Shown here: piece after piece, positions 7,953 through 16,939 of the stretch
Numbering within the stretch: the stretch's first letter is position 1
How the letters are laid out: every line of letters starts with the position of its first letter
NCBI GenBank assembly: GCA_903917705.1
Contig: CAIXBQ010000012.1
Coordinates: forward strand, 1-64,000
DNA: 64,000 nucleotides
DNA from: an uncultured Verrucomicrobia subdivision 3 bacterium
Lineage (GTDB): Bacteria; Verrucomicrobiota; Verrucomicrobiia; Limisphaerales; UBA11358
Direction: 5' to 3'
Program-made: the position numbers and the translations under genes
The notes under the pieces: model-generated
Seen by the model: only the letters and a program-made list of their open reading frames with translations
Databases searched by the model: none
What the model was told of the DNA's origin: nothing

Positions 7953-9028
7953 CCATCCGCATGCGCCTCACGCTTTGGTATGCCGTGATATTTTCCGTGT
8001 CGCTGCTGGTCATCGGCTTCGCGATGTATTCCGAACTGGTGCTGGAAACGCGGGCAAAAATCGCGCACCACCACCGGGCCACGATTGACGACGATGCCGG
8101 GGTGGACATCACGCAAATCATCTTTATTTACGGCGGCTCGGCAATTGTCGTCGGCCTGCTTGGCGGTTGGTGGCTGACGCGCCGGGCCTTTGCGCCCGTG
8201 GCCGCGCTCACGACCGCGGCGGAAAGAATTCACGAAGGCAATTTGACTCAAAAAATTCCTCGTTCCGGCAGCGGCGACGAACTGGACCGGCTTACGGATG
8301 TGTTCAACGCGATGACCACGCGCCTCGCTGGCTCGTTCCAGCGCATCCGCGAATTTTCCTTGCACGCCTCGCACGAACTCAAGACGCCGCTGACCGTTCT
8401 CCACGGAGAACTGGAAACGGATTTGAATAACGAAGCATTGCCGTCCACGCAGCGCGAAAAAATTCTCGGCCAGCTTGATGAAATTCAGCGGCTCACCAAA
8501 ATCGTGGACGGCCTCACGCTGTTCACCAAGGCCGACGCCGGGCAGATCGAACTGAAATTCGCGCCGCTGGCCTTGAATGAAATCGTCCGCGACGTTTTTG
8601 AAGACGCGCAGATTCTCGCCAAGCCCGCGAACATTTCGGTGAATCTTGCCGCGTGCGAAAACATTTCTGTGCATGGCGACAGACATCGCCTCCGCCAGCT
8701 TTTGCTGAACCTGACCGACAACGCCGTGAAATACAACCAGCCCGGCGGCACGGTGGAATTTTCTTTGCGGCGCGACGGCGCGGGCGCGGAACTAAAGATT
8801 TCCAACACCGGCAAAAACATTCCGCCCGAAATTCTGGCGCGCGTGTTCGAGCGGTTTTTCCGCGGCGATCCGGCGCACAATTCCGCCGTGGACGGCTGCG
8901 GCCTCGGCTTGAGCATTGCCCAATGGATTGTCACCGCGCATCATGGCGACATCCGCATCGCGTCGGCGGAAAACCGGACGACTGTCACCGTTCGGCTGCC
9001 GCTCGCGTCTGAAAAAGCGAATTTGTGA
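7949..9028 (+). CDS. Sensor histidine kinase (CusS/heavy-metal-type)
   Basis: A 359-residue membrane kinase. Transmembrane helix 1 is at about 9-27 and helix 2 at about 55-76, so the periplasmic loop is only about 28 residues. A HAMP linker follows (about 77-130), then the H box SLHASHELKTPLTVL with His142. The catalytic domain shows the N box (LLNLTDNAVKYN), the F box (VFERFFRG) and a G2 box (GCGLGLSIAQ). It should phosphorylate the regulator encoded just upstream. The missing periplasmic sensor domain is notable, because true CusS has a large one. The neighbouring PepSY proteins might supply the sensing function; that is inference. Its stop overlaps the following gene (GTGA). Confidence 0.94.
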   Translation: MTIRMRLTLWYAVIFSVSLLVIGFAMYSELVLETRAKIAHHHRATIDDDAGVDITQIIFIYGGSAIVVGLLGGWWLTRRAFAPVAALTTAAERIHEGNLTQKIPRSGSGDELDRLTDVFNAMTTRLAGSFQRIREFSLHASHELKTPLTVLHGELETDLNNEALPSTQREKILGQLDEIQRLTKIVDGLTLFTKADAGQIELKFAPLALNEIVRDVFEDAQILAKPANISVNLAACENISVHGDRHRLRQLLLNLTDNAVKYNQPGGTVEFSLRRDGAGAELKISNTGKNIPPEILARVFERFFRGDPAHNSAVDGCGLGLSIAQWIVTAHHGDIRIASAENRTTVTVRLPLASEKANL

Positions 9029-10410
9029 AACCCTGGCCGACCATTTTAATCGCCTGTCTGCTGACCGGCTGCGCGCACTTTGAATCCAAGCCGCTCGCGC
9101 CGGAAAAATCCGCCGCGCAGCTCGACGCGCGCCGGCTTGACGACGCAGGGCTGAAAAAATTTGCTGACCAAAATTCCGGCGGCGAACGGAAAAACTGGCC
9201 GCCGTCGAAATGGGATTTGAATTCGCTTACGCTCGCGGCGTTTTATTTTCATCCCGACCTCGCCGTGGCCTGCGCGCAATGTCGCGTGGCCGAAGCCAGT
9301 GTGAAAACAGCCGGTGGCCGGCCCAATCCTACAGTTACTGCCGGGCCGGGCTTTAATTCCACCACGGCCGGCGTCACGCCGTGGATGCCGTTTGGCTCGC
9401 TGGATTGGCCCATCGAGACCGCCGGCAAACGCGCCAAACGCATCGCCGAGGCGGAGGAAATTTCCGAGTCGGCGCGGTGGAATTACGTTTCAACCGCGTG
9501 GCAGATTCGCAGCGGCGTGCGCGCCGAGCTGCTGGATTTTTCCACCGCGCAAAAACGCGCCAAGCTGCTGCAAAAACAAATCGCGACGCAACATGAAATT
9601 TCGCGACGGTTGGAACAGCGCTTTGATGCCGGTGCCATCGCCCGCTCTGAACTCGTGACGGCGCAGATGGCGTTGAACAAAACGCAGCTCGAACTTTCCG
9701 GCGGGCAATCCAAGCTGGCCGACGCGCGTTCGCGGCTGGCACAAGCGCTCGGACTTCCGCTTGCAGCGCTGGACGGAATTCAATTTGAAACGGATTTTTC
9801 CTTGTCCAATCTGAAAGAGTTGAATTCCGCCGATGCGCGCCGCGCCGCGTTGCTCGGACGTGCGGATATTCGCGCGGCGCTGGCGGATTACGCGGCGGCG
9901 GAAGAAAATCTGAAACTGGAAATCGCGAAACAATATCCCGATTTGCATCTGAATCCCGGTTACCAATTTGACCAAGGCGACAACAAATGGACGCTCGGCT
10001 TCACGGTTGAACTGCCGGTGCTGAATCAAAATCAAGGGCCGATTGCCGGGTCCAAAGCCCGACGCGAGCTAGCGGCAGCGAAATTCCTCCAGCTTCAGTC
10101 GCAGGTCATCGGCGCGGTTGACCGCGCGGTGACCGGATTTGGCGCTGCGCGCTCACAATTGAAAACCGGTAGCGCGTTGCTCGATATGGCGGTGCGGCAG
10201 CAAAAATCCGTGGCGGCCCAAGTGAAGGCCGGTGCCGCGGAACAACTGGATTTGCTGAATGCGGAAATGGAATTGAACGCCGTCCGACTCGCACAGCTTG
10301 ATGGCGAAACGCAGTTGCAATCCGCCATCGGCGCGCTCGAAGACGCATTGCAGCGTCCGGCGGATGATTTCAATGCCCGCAAAATTTTGCCCGCAAAATC
10401 CCAGCCATGA
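9025..10410 (+). CDS. Outer-membrane efflux lipoprotein, TolC/CusC family
   Basis: A 461-residue outer-membrane channel of an RND tripartite pump. The N-terminus is a lipoprotein signal ending in LLTGC (Cys16). The body contains two long coiled-coil halves, as in the outer membrane efflux domain, with markers NPTVTAGPGF, FDAGAIARSELVTAQMALN and GYQFDQGDNKWTLGFTVELP. The start is GTG at 9025, overlapping the kinase stop by 4 bases. The gene ends with an ATGA overlap into the adaptor gene. The partners are the adaptor and the pump directly downstream. Substrate specificity is inferred from the pump. Confidence 0.93.
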   Translation: MKPWPTILIACLLTGCAHFESKPLAPEKSAAQLDARRLDDAGLKKFADQNSGGERKNWPPSKWDLNSLTLAAFYFHPDLAVACAQCRVAEASVKTAGGRPNPTVTAGPGFNSTTAGVTPWMPFGSLDWPIETAGKRAKRIAEAEEISESARWNYVSTAWQIRSGVRAELLDFSTAQKRAKLLQKQIATQHEISRRLEQRFDAGAIARSELVTAQMALNKTQLELSGGQSKLADARSRLAQALGLPLAALDGIQFETDFSLSNLKELNSADARRAALLGRADIRAALADYAAAEENLKLEIAKQYPDLHLNPGYQFDQGDNKWTLGFTVELPVLNQNQGPIAGSKARRELAAAKFLQLQSQVIGAVDRAVTGFGAARSQLKTGSALLDMAVRQQKSVAAQVKAGAAEQLDLLNAEMELNAVRLAQLDGETQLQSAIGALEDALQRPADDFNARKILPAKSQP

Positions 10411-11441
10411 AAATGATTCCAAAATTTGTTCTGTTCATGGCGCTGCTCGCCAGTGCGGTCGCAGCCCGCTCGGCTGAACCCGACGCGAAAGCGGAGACGA
10501 AACCTGAAGCCAAAACCGAGGCGATAAAAATTACCCGGGGCGCGAACGGCGAGGCAATTTTGACGCTCGCTGCGGAAACCCAAAAACGGATCGGCCTCGA
10601 AGTGGCCAGTCCCGCTGCGACCGAGTGGCAGCCGGAAATCAAGGCGTTTGGCCGCGCGCTCGACCCCGCGCCGCTGGTGGATTTGCTCGCGGATTTGGGT
10701 CGGGCGCAAATCGCTTTTGACAATTCGCATCAGGAGTTGGAGCGGGCGAAGCAGTTGAAAAAAGACAACAACATTTCCGAGCGCGCATTTCAAGACACCG
10801 AAACCGCCTACCGGCAAAACCTCGCAGCCTTGATGTCGGCGCGTTTTAAAATTGAGACCGGCTGGGGAAAACGGATTGCAGCCATGACCGGACCTGCTGT
10901 CGTGCCGCCGGGCACCGCCCGGAAACGCGCCTTGGATTTCGACAGGCTGGCGGCTGGCGGTTGTTTGATTCGCATTGATTTGCCGACGGGCGAGCGCCTG
11001 TCCGGGCCGAAATCGGCGCGCATCGTGCCGCTGGCAAATCGGGTGCCATCCATCACGGCCGGTTTTTTTGATGCGTTGCCGGTGGTGGATGCGCAGACGC
11101 AACAACAGGGCCTTTTGTTTTTGAACGACCAGCCGGACACGGCTGACCGGCTCATTCCAGGCGAAGCCGTGACCGCGTTCGTCAGTACCTCCGCCCCACC
11201 GGTCAAGGGTGTGGTGATACCTGCCGCTGCCATTTTGCGACACGACGGCAAGGGATCGTTTTTCGTGCAAACTGGTGAAACAGATTTTTCGCGCCGCGAA
11301 ATTCCGCTCGACCGCCCGGTGGCCGACGGTTTTTTCACCGTTAAATTGCCGCCAGCCAGCCGCATCGTCACCGTCGGCGCACAGACGCTGCTCTCCGCCG
11401 AATTGAGTGGCGGCGGTTTTAACGCGGGTCAACGCGATTAA
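10407..11441 (+). CDS. RND efflux periplasmic adaptor, reduced form
   Basis: A 344-residue protein with a signal peptide (cleavage near AARSAEP). It should bridge the inner-membrane pump and the TolC-like channel. The alpha-hairpin is short (about residues 90-145: ELERAKQLKKDNNISERAFQ). The C-terminal half shows the beta-barrel and membrane-proximal elements (GEAVTAFVSTSAPPVKGVVIPAAAIL and IVTVGAQTLLSAEL as landmarks). The two half-lipoyl motifs usual in CusB/CzcB are not evident, so the protein seems simplified or diverged in that part. It overlaps the previous gene by 4 bases and ends 3 bases before the pump, strongly suggesting one operon. A charged Lys/Glu/Ala repeat follows the signal peptide. 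Confidence 0.88.
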   Translation: MKMIPKFVLFMALLASAVAARSAEPDAKAETKPEAKTEAIKITRGANGEAILTLAAETQKRIGLEVASPAATEWQPEIKAFGRALDPAPLVDLLADLGRAQIAFDNSHQELERAKQLKKDNNISERAFQDTETAYRQNLAALMSARFKIETGWGKRIAAMTGPAVVPPGTARKRALDFDRLAAGGCLIRIDLPTGERLSGPKSARIVPLANRVPSITAGFFDALPVVDAQTQQQGLLFLNDQPDTADRLIPGEAVTAFVSTSAPPVKGVVIPAAAILRHDGKGSFFVQTGETDFSRREIPLDRPVADGFFTVKLPPASRIVTVGAQTLLSAELSGGGFNAGQRD

Positions 11442-11444
11442 ATC

Positions 11445-14400
11445 ATGCTCCGACGACTCGTTGAACTTTCCCTCGGCTCGCGCGGCGTGGTCATCACGCT
11501 GGCAGTTGGCCTCATCATCTACGGCGTGTTCGTAACCAAAAGCGCAAAACTGGACGTTTTTCCCGATTTTGTGCAGCCGCAGGTCACGGTGCAGACCGAG
11601 GCGCCGGGCCTTGCGCCGGAACAGGTCGAGTCGCTCGTGACCCGGCCGGTGGAAAACGCGCTGAGTGGCGCGGGGGATCTCGATTCAGTGCGCTCGGAAA
11701 GCATCCAGGGGTTGTCTGTTGTCACGGCCGTGTTCAAGGAGGGTACGGAAATTTACCGGGCGCGGCAGATGATTGCCGAACGCCTCGTGCAAGTCGGCGG
11801 CGCGCTGCCATCCGGGGTGACGCCGCCAACCATGGAGCCGCTCACCTCGTCCACGATGGATCTGCTCAAATTCGGCCTGACCTCGGAAAAACTGCCGCCG
11901 ATGGAGCTGCGAACCTTCGCCGACTGGACGGTGCGGCCAAAACTGCTGGCGGTTTCTGGCGTGGCGGCAGTGAAGGTTTTCGGTGGCGAAGTGCGGCAGA
12001 TGCAGATCCAGGTGAAACCGGAGCGGTTGCAGGCCCTGCAAATCTCCGTGTCGGACGTCTTGGCTGCCGCGCGCTCGGCGAGCGGGGTACGCGGTGCCGG
12101 CTTCATTGAAACAACCGCGCAGCGGCTCGTCCTCCAGACCGAAGGCCAGTCGCTCACCGCGGCGCAGCTCGGCGAAGTCGTGGTGACGCAGCGCAACGGT
12201 CGCAGTGTGCGATTGAACGACGTGGCCGTGGTCGCGGTTGCGGGCGAACCAAAATTTGGCGACGCGCTCATCAATGGCAAGCCGGGCATCCTGATGACCA
12301 CTTCCAGCCAGTACGGCGCAAACACCATGGACGCGACCCTCGCCGTCGAGACCGCGCTGGCGGAGATGAAACCGGCGTTTGCGGCATTGGGTATTGATTA
12401 TGTTCCCGGCCTGCACCGGCCGGCGACCTTCATCGAAATCGCCATCCACAACCTGAAGAATTCACTGCTGCTCGGCGCGGCGCTCGTCGCGGTGGTTTTG
12501 TTCATTTTCCTGCTGGATTGGCGTACGGCGCTGATTTCATTCACTGCCATCCCGCTCTCGTTGCTCACCGCTGTCATCGTGCTCGACCGTTTCGGCGTGA
12601 CGCTCAATACCATGACGCTCGGCGGACTGGCCGCCGTCATCGGCGTGGTCGTGGACGATGCGATCATCTGCGTGGAAAATATTTTGCGGCGGTTGCGCGA
12701 GAATTTGACGCTGGCGCAACCGCGTCCGCTGTTCAACGTCGTGCTTGACGCCTCGCTGGAAGTGCGAAGCGCCGTCGTCTATGCCACGTTTGTGGTCGCT
12801 ATGGTGTTTGTGCCGGTGTTGACCATGTCGGGTTTGCAGGGCCGCTTTTTTGCGCCGTTGGGCGTCACCTTCATCCTTGCCAACCTTGCGTCCCTCGTCG
12901 TGGCGCTGACCGTTACGCCCGCGCTGTGCTTCACCTTCCTCTCGCGGACGAAACCGCACGCGGAACCGGACTATCTACGCCGGCTGAAACAGGTTCACCG
13001 CCGGCTGCTTGAAAAAATCAGCCGCGCGCCCAAGACCACAATGGTGCTGGCGCTCGTTCTGTTCATCGGTGCGCTGGCCACGCTGCCGTTTTTTGGCGGC
13101 GAATTCCTGCCGGATTTTCGCGAAGGTCACTTTGTCGTCCAGCTAACGATGGCTCCCGGCACGTCTTTGACGGAAATGCGGCGGATCGGCCAGCGGATCT
13201 CAGCCGACCTGCGAGAGATTCCCGAAATTCAAAGCGTTGAGGAACAGATTGGCCGGGCGCAAGGCGGCGAGGATACCTGGGGGCCGCATCGCGGCGAAAT
13301 GCACGTCGAACTGAAACCGACGGCGGGCGAGAACCAGGAAAAAGTGCAGGACGCCATCCGCGATGTGCTGGCGAAGTATCCCGGCATGCAGAGCGAAGTG
13401 CTGACGTTCCTAGGCGACCGCATCGGCGAAACCATTGCCGGCGAAACCGCGCAGGTGGTGCTGAACATTTTTGGCGACGATCTCGACGTGCTCGATGCGA
13501 AGGCGCAGGAAGTTTCGGCGGCGCTGGCAAAAGTTCCGGGGGCCGCAGATGTGCAGATTTCGGCGCCGCCCGGCGCACCGCGCATCGCGGTGAAACTGCG
13601 ACCCGAACGGCTGACCCAACTCGGTTTCCGGCCGGTGGAAGTGCTCGAAGCCGTCCAGACCGCCTATGAAGGCGAGGTCGCCGCGCAGATTTACGAGGGC
13701 GAAAAAATGTTCGCCGTGACGGTGATTCTTGAGCCGGCGGCGCGGCAGCAGCCGGAAGCGGTCGGCGAACTGCTCGTTGGCAATTCGCAGGGGATCCAGA
13801 TGCCGCTACGCGAACTGGCGGACGTTTCGCTGGCAACCGGCCGTTATGCGATTTTGCACGACGGTGCCCGGCGGCGGCAGACGATCACCTGCAATCCGGC
13901 CGGGCGCGACGTGGCGTCATTTGTCGCGGCGGCCAAAGACCGGATTTCAGCACAGGTGAAATTTCCGGCGGGCGTGTATGTGGAATTCAGCGGCGCGGCG
14001 GAACAGCAGGTGCAGGCGCAACGCGAACTGCTGCTACATTCACTCGTGGCCACGGCGGGAATCATTCTGCTGCTGGCGATGGTTTTCCGCAAGGCCAGCC
14101 ATCTCCTGCTCGTGCTGGCGAACGTGCCGTTTTCCCTGGTCGGCGGCGTGCTGGCGATTTTCCTCGTGGGCTATTTTGGCGAATCCGGGCGCGGCTCGCT
14201 CTCGCTCGGCACGCTCGTTGGCTTTGTCACGCTGTTCGGCATCACGATGCGTAATTCGATAATGATGATTTCGCACTTCGAACATCTGGTGAACGAGGAA
14301 AAGCTGCCGTGGGGCGCGGAAACCGCCTTGCGCGGCGCAACGGAACGGCTGATCCCGATCTTGATGACCGCGCTCGTCACCGCACTCGGCTTACTGCCGC

Positions 14401-14552
14401 TGGCCATCGGCAGCGGCGAAGCGGGGCGTGAAATCGAGGGTCCGATGGCCGTGGTGATTTTAGGCGGGCTGGTGACTTCGACGCTGTTGAATCTGCTTGT
14501 GCTGCCAACCCTGGCGCTGCGCTACGGCCGGTTCACGAACGCGCAGGTTTGA
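11445..14552 (+). CDS. Heavy-metal-type RND efflux transporter (CusA/CzcA-like)
   Basis: A 1035-residue proton-driven inner-membrane pump with twelve expected membrane helices. The early segment YPDFVQP-like (FPDFVQPQVTVQTEAPGL) and the membrane block GGLAAVIGVVVDDAIICVEN, followed by LRRLREN, match the heavy-metal efflux subfamily rather than the drug-efflux AcrB group. The end of the protein keeps LSLGTLVGFVTLFGITMRN and a conserved IGSGEAGREIEGPMAVVILG block. With the two-component system, channel and adaptor just upstream it forms a complete tripartite metal exporter. The exact metal (copper/silver versus zinc/cobalt/cadmium) cannot be decided by eye. It is convergent with the DUF423 gene and overlaps it by 20 bases. 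Confidence 0.95.
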   Translation: MLRRLVELSLGSRGVVITLAVGLIIYGVFVTKSAKLDVFPDFVQPQVTVQTEAPGLAPEQVESLVTRPVENALSGAGDLDSVRSESIQGLSVVTAVFKEGTEIYRARQMIAERLVQVGGALPSGVTPPTMEPLTSSTMDLLKFGLTSEKLPPMELRTFADWTVRPKLLAVSGVAAVKVFGGEVRQMQIQVKPERLQALQISVSDVLAAARSASGVRGAGFIETTAQRLVLQTEGQSLTAAQLGEVVVTQRNGRSVRLNDVAVVAVAGEPKFGDALINGKPGILMTTSSQYGANTMDATLAVETALAEMKPAFAALGIDYVPGLHRPATFIEIAIHNLKNSLLLGAALVAVVLFIFLLDWRTALISFTAIPLSLLTAVIVLDRFGVTLNTMTLGGLAAVIGVVVDDAIICVENILRRLRENLTLAQPRPLFNVVLDASLEVRSAVVYATFVVAMVFVPVLTMSGLQGRFFAPLGVTFILANLASLVVALTVTPALCFTFLSRTKPHAEPDYLRRLKQVHRRLLEKISRAPKTTMVLALVLFIGALATLPFFGGEFLPDFREGHFVVQLTMAPGTSLTEMRRIGQRISADLREIPEIQSVEEQIGRAQGGEDTWGPHRGEMHVELKPTAGENQEKVQDAIRDVLAKYPGMQSEVLTFLGDRIGETIAGETAQVVLNIFGDDLDVLDAKAQEVSAALAKVPGAADVQISAPPGAPRIAVKLRPERLTQLGFRPVEVLEAVQTAYEGEVAAQIYEGEKMFAVTVILEPAARQQPEAVGELLVGNSQGIQMPLRELADVSLATGRYAILHDGARRRQTITCNPAGRDVASFVAAAKDRISAQVKFPAGVYVEFSGAAEQQVQAQRELLLHSLVATAGIILLLAMVFRKASHLLLVLANVPFSLVGGVLAIFLVGYFGESGRGSLSLGTLVGFVTLFGITMRNSIMMISHFEHLVNEEKLPWGAETALRGATERLIPILMTALVTALGLLPLAIGSGEAGREIEGPMAVVILGGLVTSTLLNLLVLPTLALRYGRFTNAQV

Positions 14553-14892
14553 ACAGCAACGCCGCCCAGCTGGCCATGAAGCACAAGCCGCCAAACGGCG
14601 TGACTACCCCGAGCCAGCGCGCATTCGTGACCGCCAGCAAATACAGGGAGCCGGAAAAAAACGTGATGCCGGCGAGAAAACCCCACCACGCCATGACCGG
14701 CAGCGTCTTCCGCTCTGCCAGAACGAACAACATTGCCGCGTGGATGAAATGATAGAACACCGCTTTTTCCCAGATTCCGGCGGTGCCGTTCTGCGCCAGC
14801 AAATCCTTCAATCCGTGCGCGCCAAACGCGCCCAGCACCACGGCGAGCATTCCTGCCGCCGCCGCGATGCGTGCGGCCAGGGCGGGATTCAT
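14533..14892 (-). CDS. DUF423 family small membrane protein (YgdD-like)
   Basis: A 119-residue protein with four hydrophobic segments. Recognisable DUF423 signatures are VLGAFGAHGLKD near the N-terminus, the block AVFYHFIHAAMLF and the final GVVTPFGGLCFMASWAALL. Members are inner-membrane proteins of unknown function. The start MNPALAARI at 14892 is chosen because the longer frame upstream has no family similarity and overlaps the nuclease gene. The ATG overlaps the stop of the S1/P1-like nuclease gene (ATGA), so the two are translationally coupled. Confidence 0.9.
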   Translation of the reverse strand: MNPALAARIAAAAGMLAVVLGAFGAHGLKDLLAQNGTAGIWEKAVFYHFIHAAMLFVLAERKTLPVMAWWGFLAGITFFSGSLYLLAVTNARWLGVVTPFGGLCFMASWAALLFKPARS

Positions 14893-15932
14893 TTCAACTC
14901 GGCCGCGGCCGCCCGCTGCGTTAATTCGCGTTCTAAAAAGGTGTCTTCCGGCGCCGTCGCCCACGCGGTGAACCAAAGGTCGCCCAGCAGTTGGCCGCTC
15001 TTCACCAGTTGGCCTTCGAGAAACACGCGGCCTTCCACCCCGCGATTTTCCTTGTTGGACAGCTTGCCGTCGCGGTCCAGGATGTAAAGCGGTTCCACCA
15101 GCTGGTTGGCTTGCGTGATGAAAGTCACCGCCGTCTGAAAGATTCCGTCCGGATTATCCGCCGCCGGAATCTTTCCCGCCGGATGAATTGTTGCGGACAG
15201 TTTTTTAACGTCAAGGCCGCCGGTTTTGTGGAAAAATCCGCCGTCAATCCACGCGTGGAAACCAAACGCCGTGGTGTAATGGTTCGGGTTGTTGTTCGTT
15301 GTCCACCCGTGATGATACATCGTCGTGTGCAGCGGCTGGCTGGCGTCTCCGACGAAATGCCCCATCACGCCCATCACATAAACAATGTCCTGCTTGGCGT
15401 TTGCGATCTCCTCCGGCGTGCCGCCGAATTTTTCCAGCGCCGCGAGCGTGGCAAAGCCGGACTGCAGTTTTTCGTAGTTCTCGGTGATGGCCCATGGCAG
15501 GAAGCCGCTCAGCTCGCGCGTGTGATCCGCATTTTTGGCCGGGGTGATCGCGGGAAACTTTTCCGGATGGGCCGCGCGCGCTTTTACGATGTCCGCCACA
15601 AAATCATAACGGAGCGGCGGCAGTTTCTCCGGTGTCAGGTCATAAAGCTTCAAATCCTCCAGATCCAGATAATGGTCCGGACCGCTGGCGTGGCCGAGCG
15701 CGAGACCTGTGCCGTTTTTCAGGCTGGTCTCATTGCGCCAGCGGTCGGCCTCGCCGGCGAGAAAAGCGATGCGCGTGCGCGTCTCCGGCGTCAGCGCGAA
15801 CGTTGGAAAATTTGTCGGCAGCGATGCCAGCGCGAGTTCGTTTACCGCGTGATGGCCTTCGTAATCCCACGCCGCCGTCCGGAAAACGACCGCGCCGAGC
15901 AGGAGGGTGGCGGAGAAAAGTTTTTTGTTCAT
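14889..15932 (-). CDS. Exported S1/P1-type zinc-dependent nuclease
   Basis: A 347-residue protein. The signal peptide ends before Trp22 (TAAWDYEGHH), so the mature protein starts with Trp. That agrees with the S1/P1 nuclease and phospholipase C-type fold, where the N-terminal Trp and nearby His residues bind zinc. Further family features are GHASGPDHYLDL, GFLPWAITENYEKLQSGF and the metal block GHFVGDASQPLHTTMYHHGW. It would cleave single-stranded nucleic acids in the periplasm or outside the cell to obtain phosphate or nucleosides. The start MNKKLFSATL at 15932 gives the signal peptide; the longer upstream frame was rejected. It lies next to, and is divergent from, the deacetylase gene. Confidence 0.9.
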   Translation of the reverse strand: MNKKLFSATLLLGAVVFRTAAWDYEGHHAVNELALASLPTNFPTFALTPETRTRIAFLAGEADRWRNETSLKNGTGLALGHASGPDHYLDLEDLKLYDLTPEKLPPLRYDFVADIVKARAAHPEKFPAITPAKNADHTRELSGFLPWAITENYEKLQSGFATLAALEKFGGTPEEIANAKQDIVYVMGVMGHFVGDASQPLHTTMYHHGWTTNNNPNHYTTAFGFHAWIDGGFFHKTGGLDVKKLSATIHPAGKIPAADNPDGIFQTAVTFITQANQLVEPLYILDRDGKLSNKENRGVEGRVFLEGQLVKSGQLLGDLWFTAWATAPEDTFLERELTQRAAAAELK

Positions 15933-16036
15933 GATTTGTTCTTGGAAGCGTAATGGAACGGGCGACTGTTGCAAAACAGTTTTCCTGCCCACAAAATCCG
16001 TGTTCAATCGGGTCCATCCGTGGTTTAATTTCCACC

Positions 16037-16939
16037 GTGAAAATCATCACCGATGAGCGCTGCACCGGCTACGCGCGTCCCGGCCATCCCGAACGGCCTG
16101 ACCGCGTCGCCCGGACTATCGCGCGGCTGAAAAACCAGATGGAACTGCCGGTCACCTGGGTCGCGGCCGGTGAGCCGGTCCCGGACGAGATCATTCTCCG
16201 TGCCCACACGCCGGCGGTCCTCGCGCGACTCGGTGTGCCGGAGGATTTTGACGAGGACACGCCGTTCCACGAGAATATCGGCGCGTTTGCCCGCGCGTCC
16301 GTCGCCGCGGCCCTCGCGGCGCTGCATGCCGCCCGCCATGGCGAGCTGGTCTTCAGCCTCATGCGTCCGCCCGGCCACCACGCCACGCGCGAAAAATCCA
16401 TGGGCTTCTGCTATCTCAACAATGTTGCCATCGCCGCGCTCGAAGCCGCGGCGACGGGCTCGCGGCGCGTGGCGGTTTTTGATTTTGATGTTCACCATGG
16501 GAACGGCACGGAAGACATTTTGCTGAACCAGCCGGGCATCGAGTTTTTTTCCGTTCACCAGCATCCGGCGTATCCCGACACCGGCGCCGAAAATCGCGGG
16601 CGCAATTGTTTCAACTACCCCATCAGTCCCGGCACGCCGCGCATGACCTACCATGCCAAACTCGCGCATGCGCTGGACGACCTTCGCAGTTTCCAGCCCG
16701 ACCTCGTCGCCGTGTCCGCCGGCTTCGACGCCTATTTGCGCGACCCGCTGGCCGACGGCTCGCTGCTCGCGGAGGATTTCCACTGGCTCGGTCAGACGCT
16801 GCGCTCGTTAAACGTGCCGTTCTTCAGCCTGCTCGAAGGCGGCTACAGCAAAGATTTGCCGGATCTGGTTTTTGCCTACCTCAAAGGCGTGGCGGGTTTG
16901 CCGTTTCTGGTTGAAACGGATGGGGGGAATTCCCCATGA
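16037..16939 (+). CDS. Histone-deacetylase-family (AcuC/class II HDAC-like) deacetylase
   Basis: A 300-residue zinc-dependent deacetylase of the arginase/deacetylase fold. Visible active-site parts are PPGHHA (His114-His115), FDFDVHHGNGT (Asp151 and His153 as expected zinc ligands), a VHQHPAYPDTG loop and SAGFDAY, which supplies the third zinc ligand. The tyrosine region appears as LLEGGYS. Bacterial members remove acetyl groups from acetyl-CoA synthetase lysines, polyamines or other small amides; the substrate here is not known. The start is a GTG at 16037 (MKIITDERC), better than a longer frame that lacks family similarity. Its stop overlaps prmC by 4 bases, so the two are coupled although functionally unrelated. 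Confidence 0.92.
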   Translation: MKIITDERCTGYARPGHPERPDRVARTIARLKNQMELPVTWVAAGEPVPDEIILRAHTPAVLARLGVPEDFDEDTPFHENIGAFARASVAAALAALHAARHGELVFSLMRPPGHHATREKSMGFCYLNNVAIAALEAAATGSRRVAVFDFDVHHGNGTEDILLNQPGIEFFSVHQHPAYPDTGAENRGRNCFNYPISPGTPRMTYHAKLAHALDDLRSFQPDLVAVSAGFDAYLRDPLADGSLLAEDFHWLGQTLRSLNVPFFSLLEGGYSKDLPDLVFAYLKGVAGLPFLVETDGGNSP

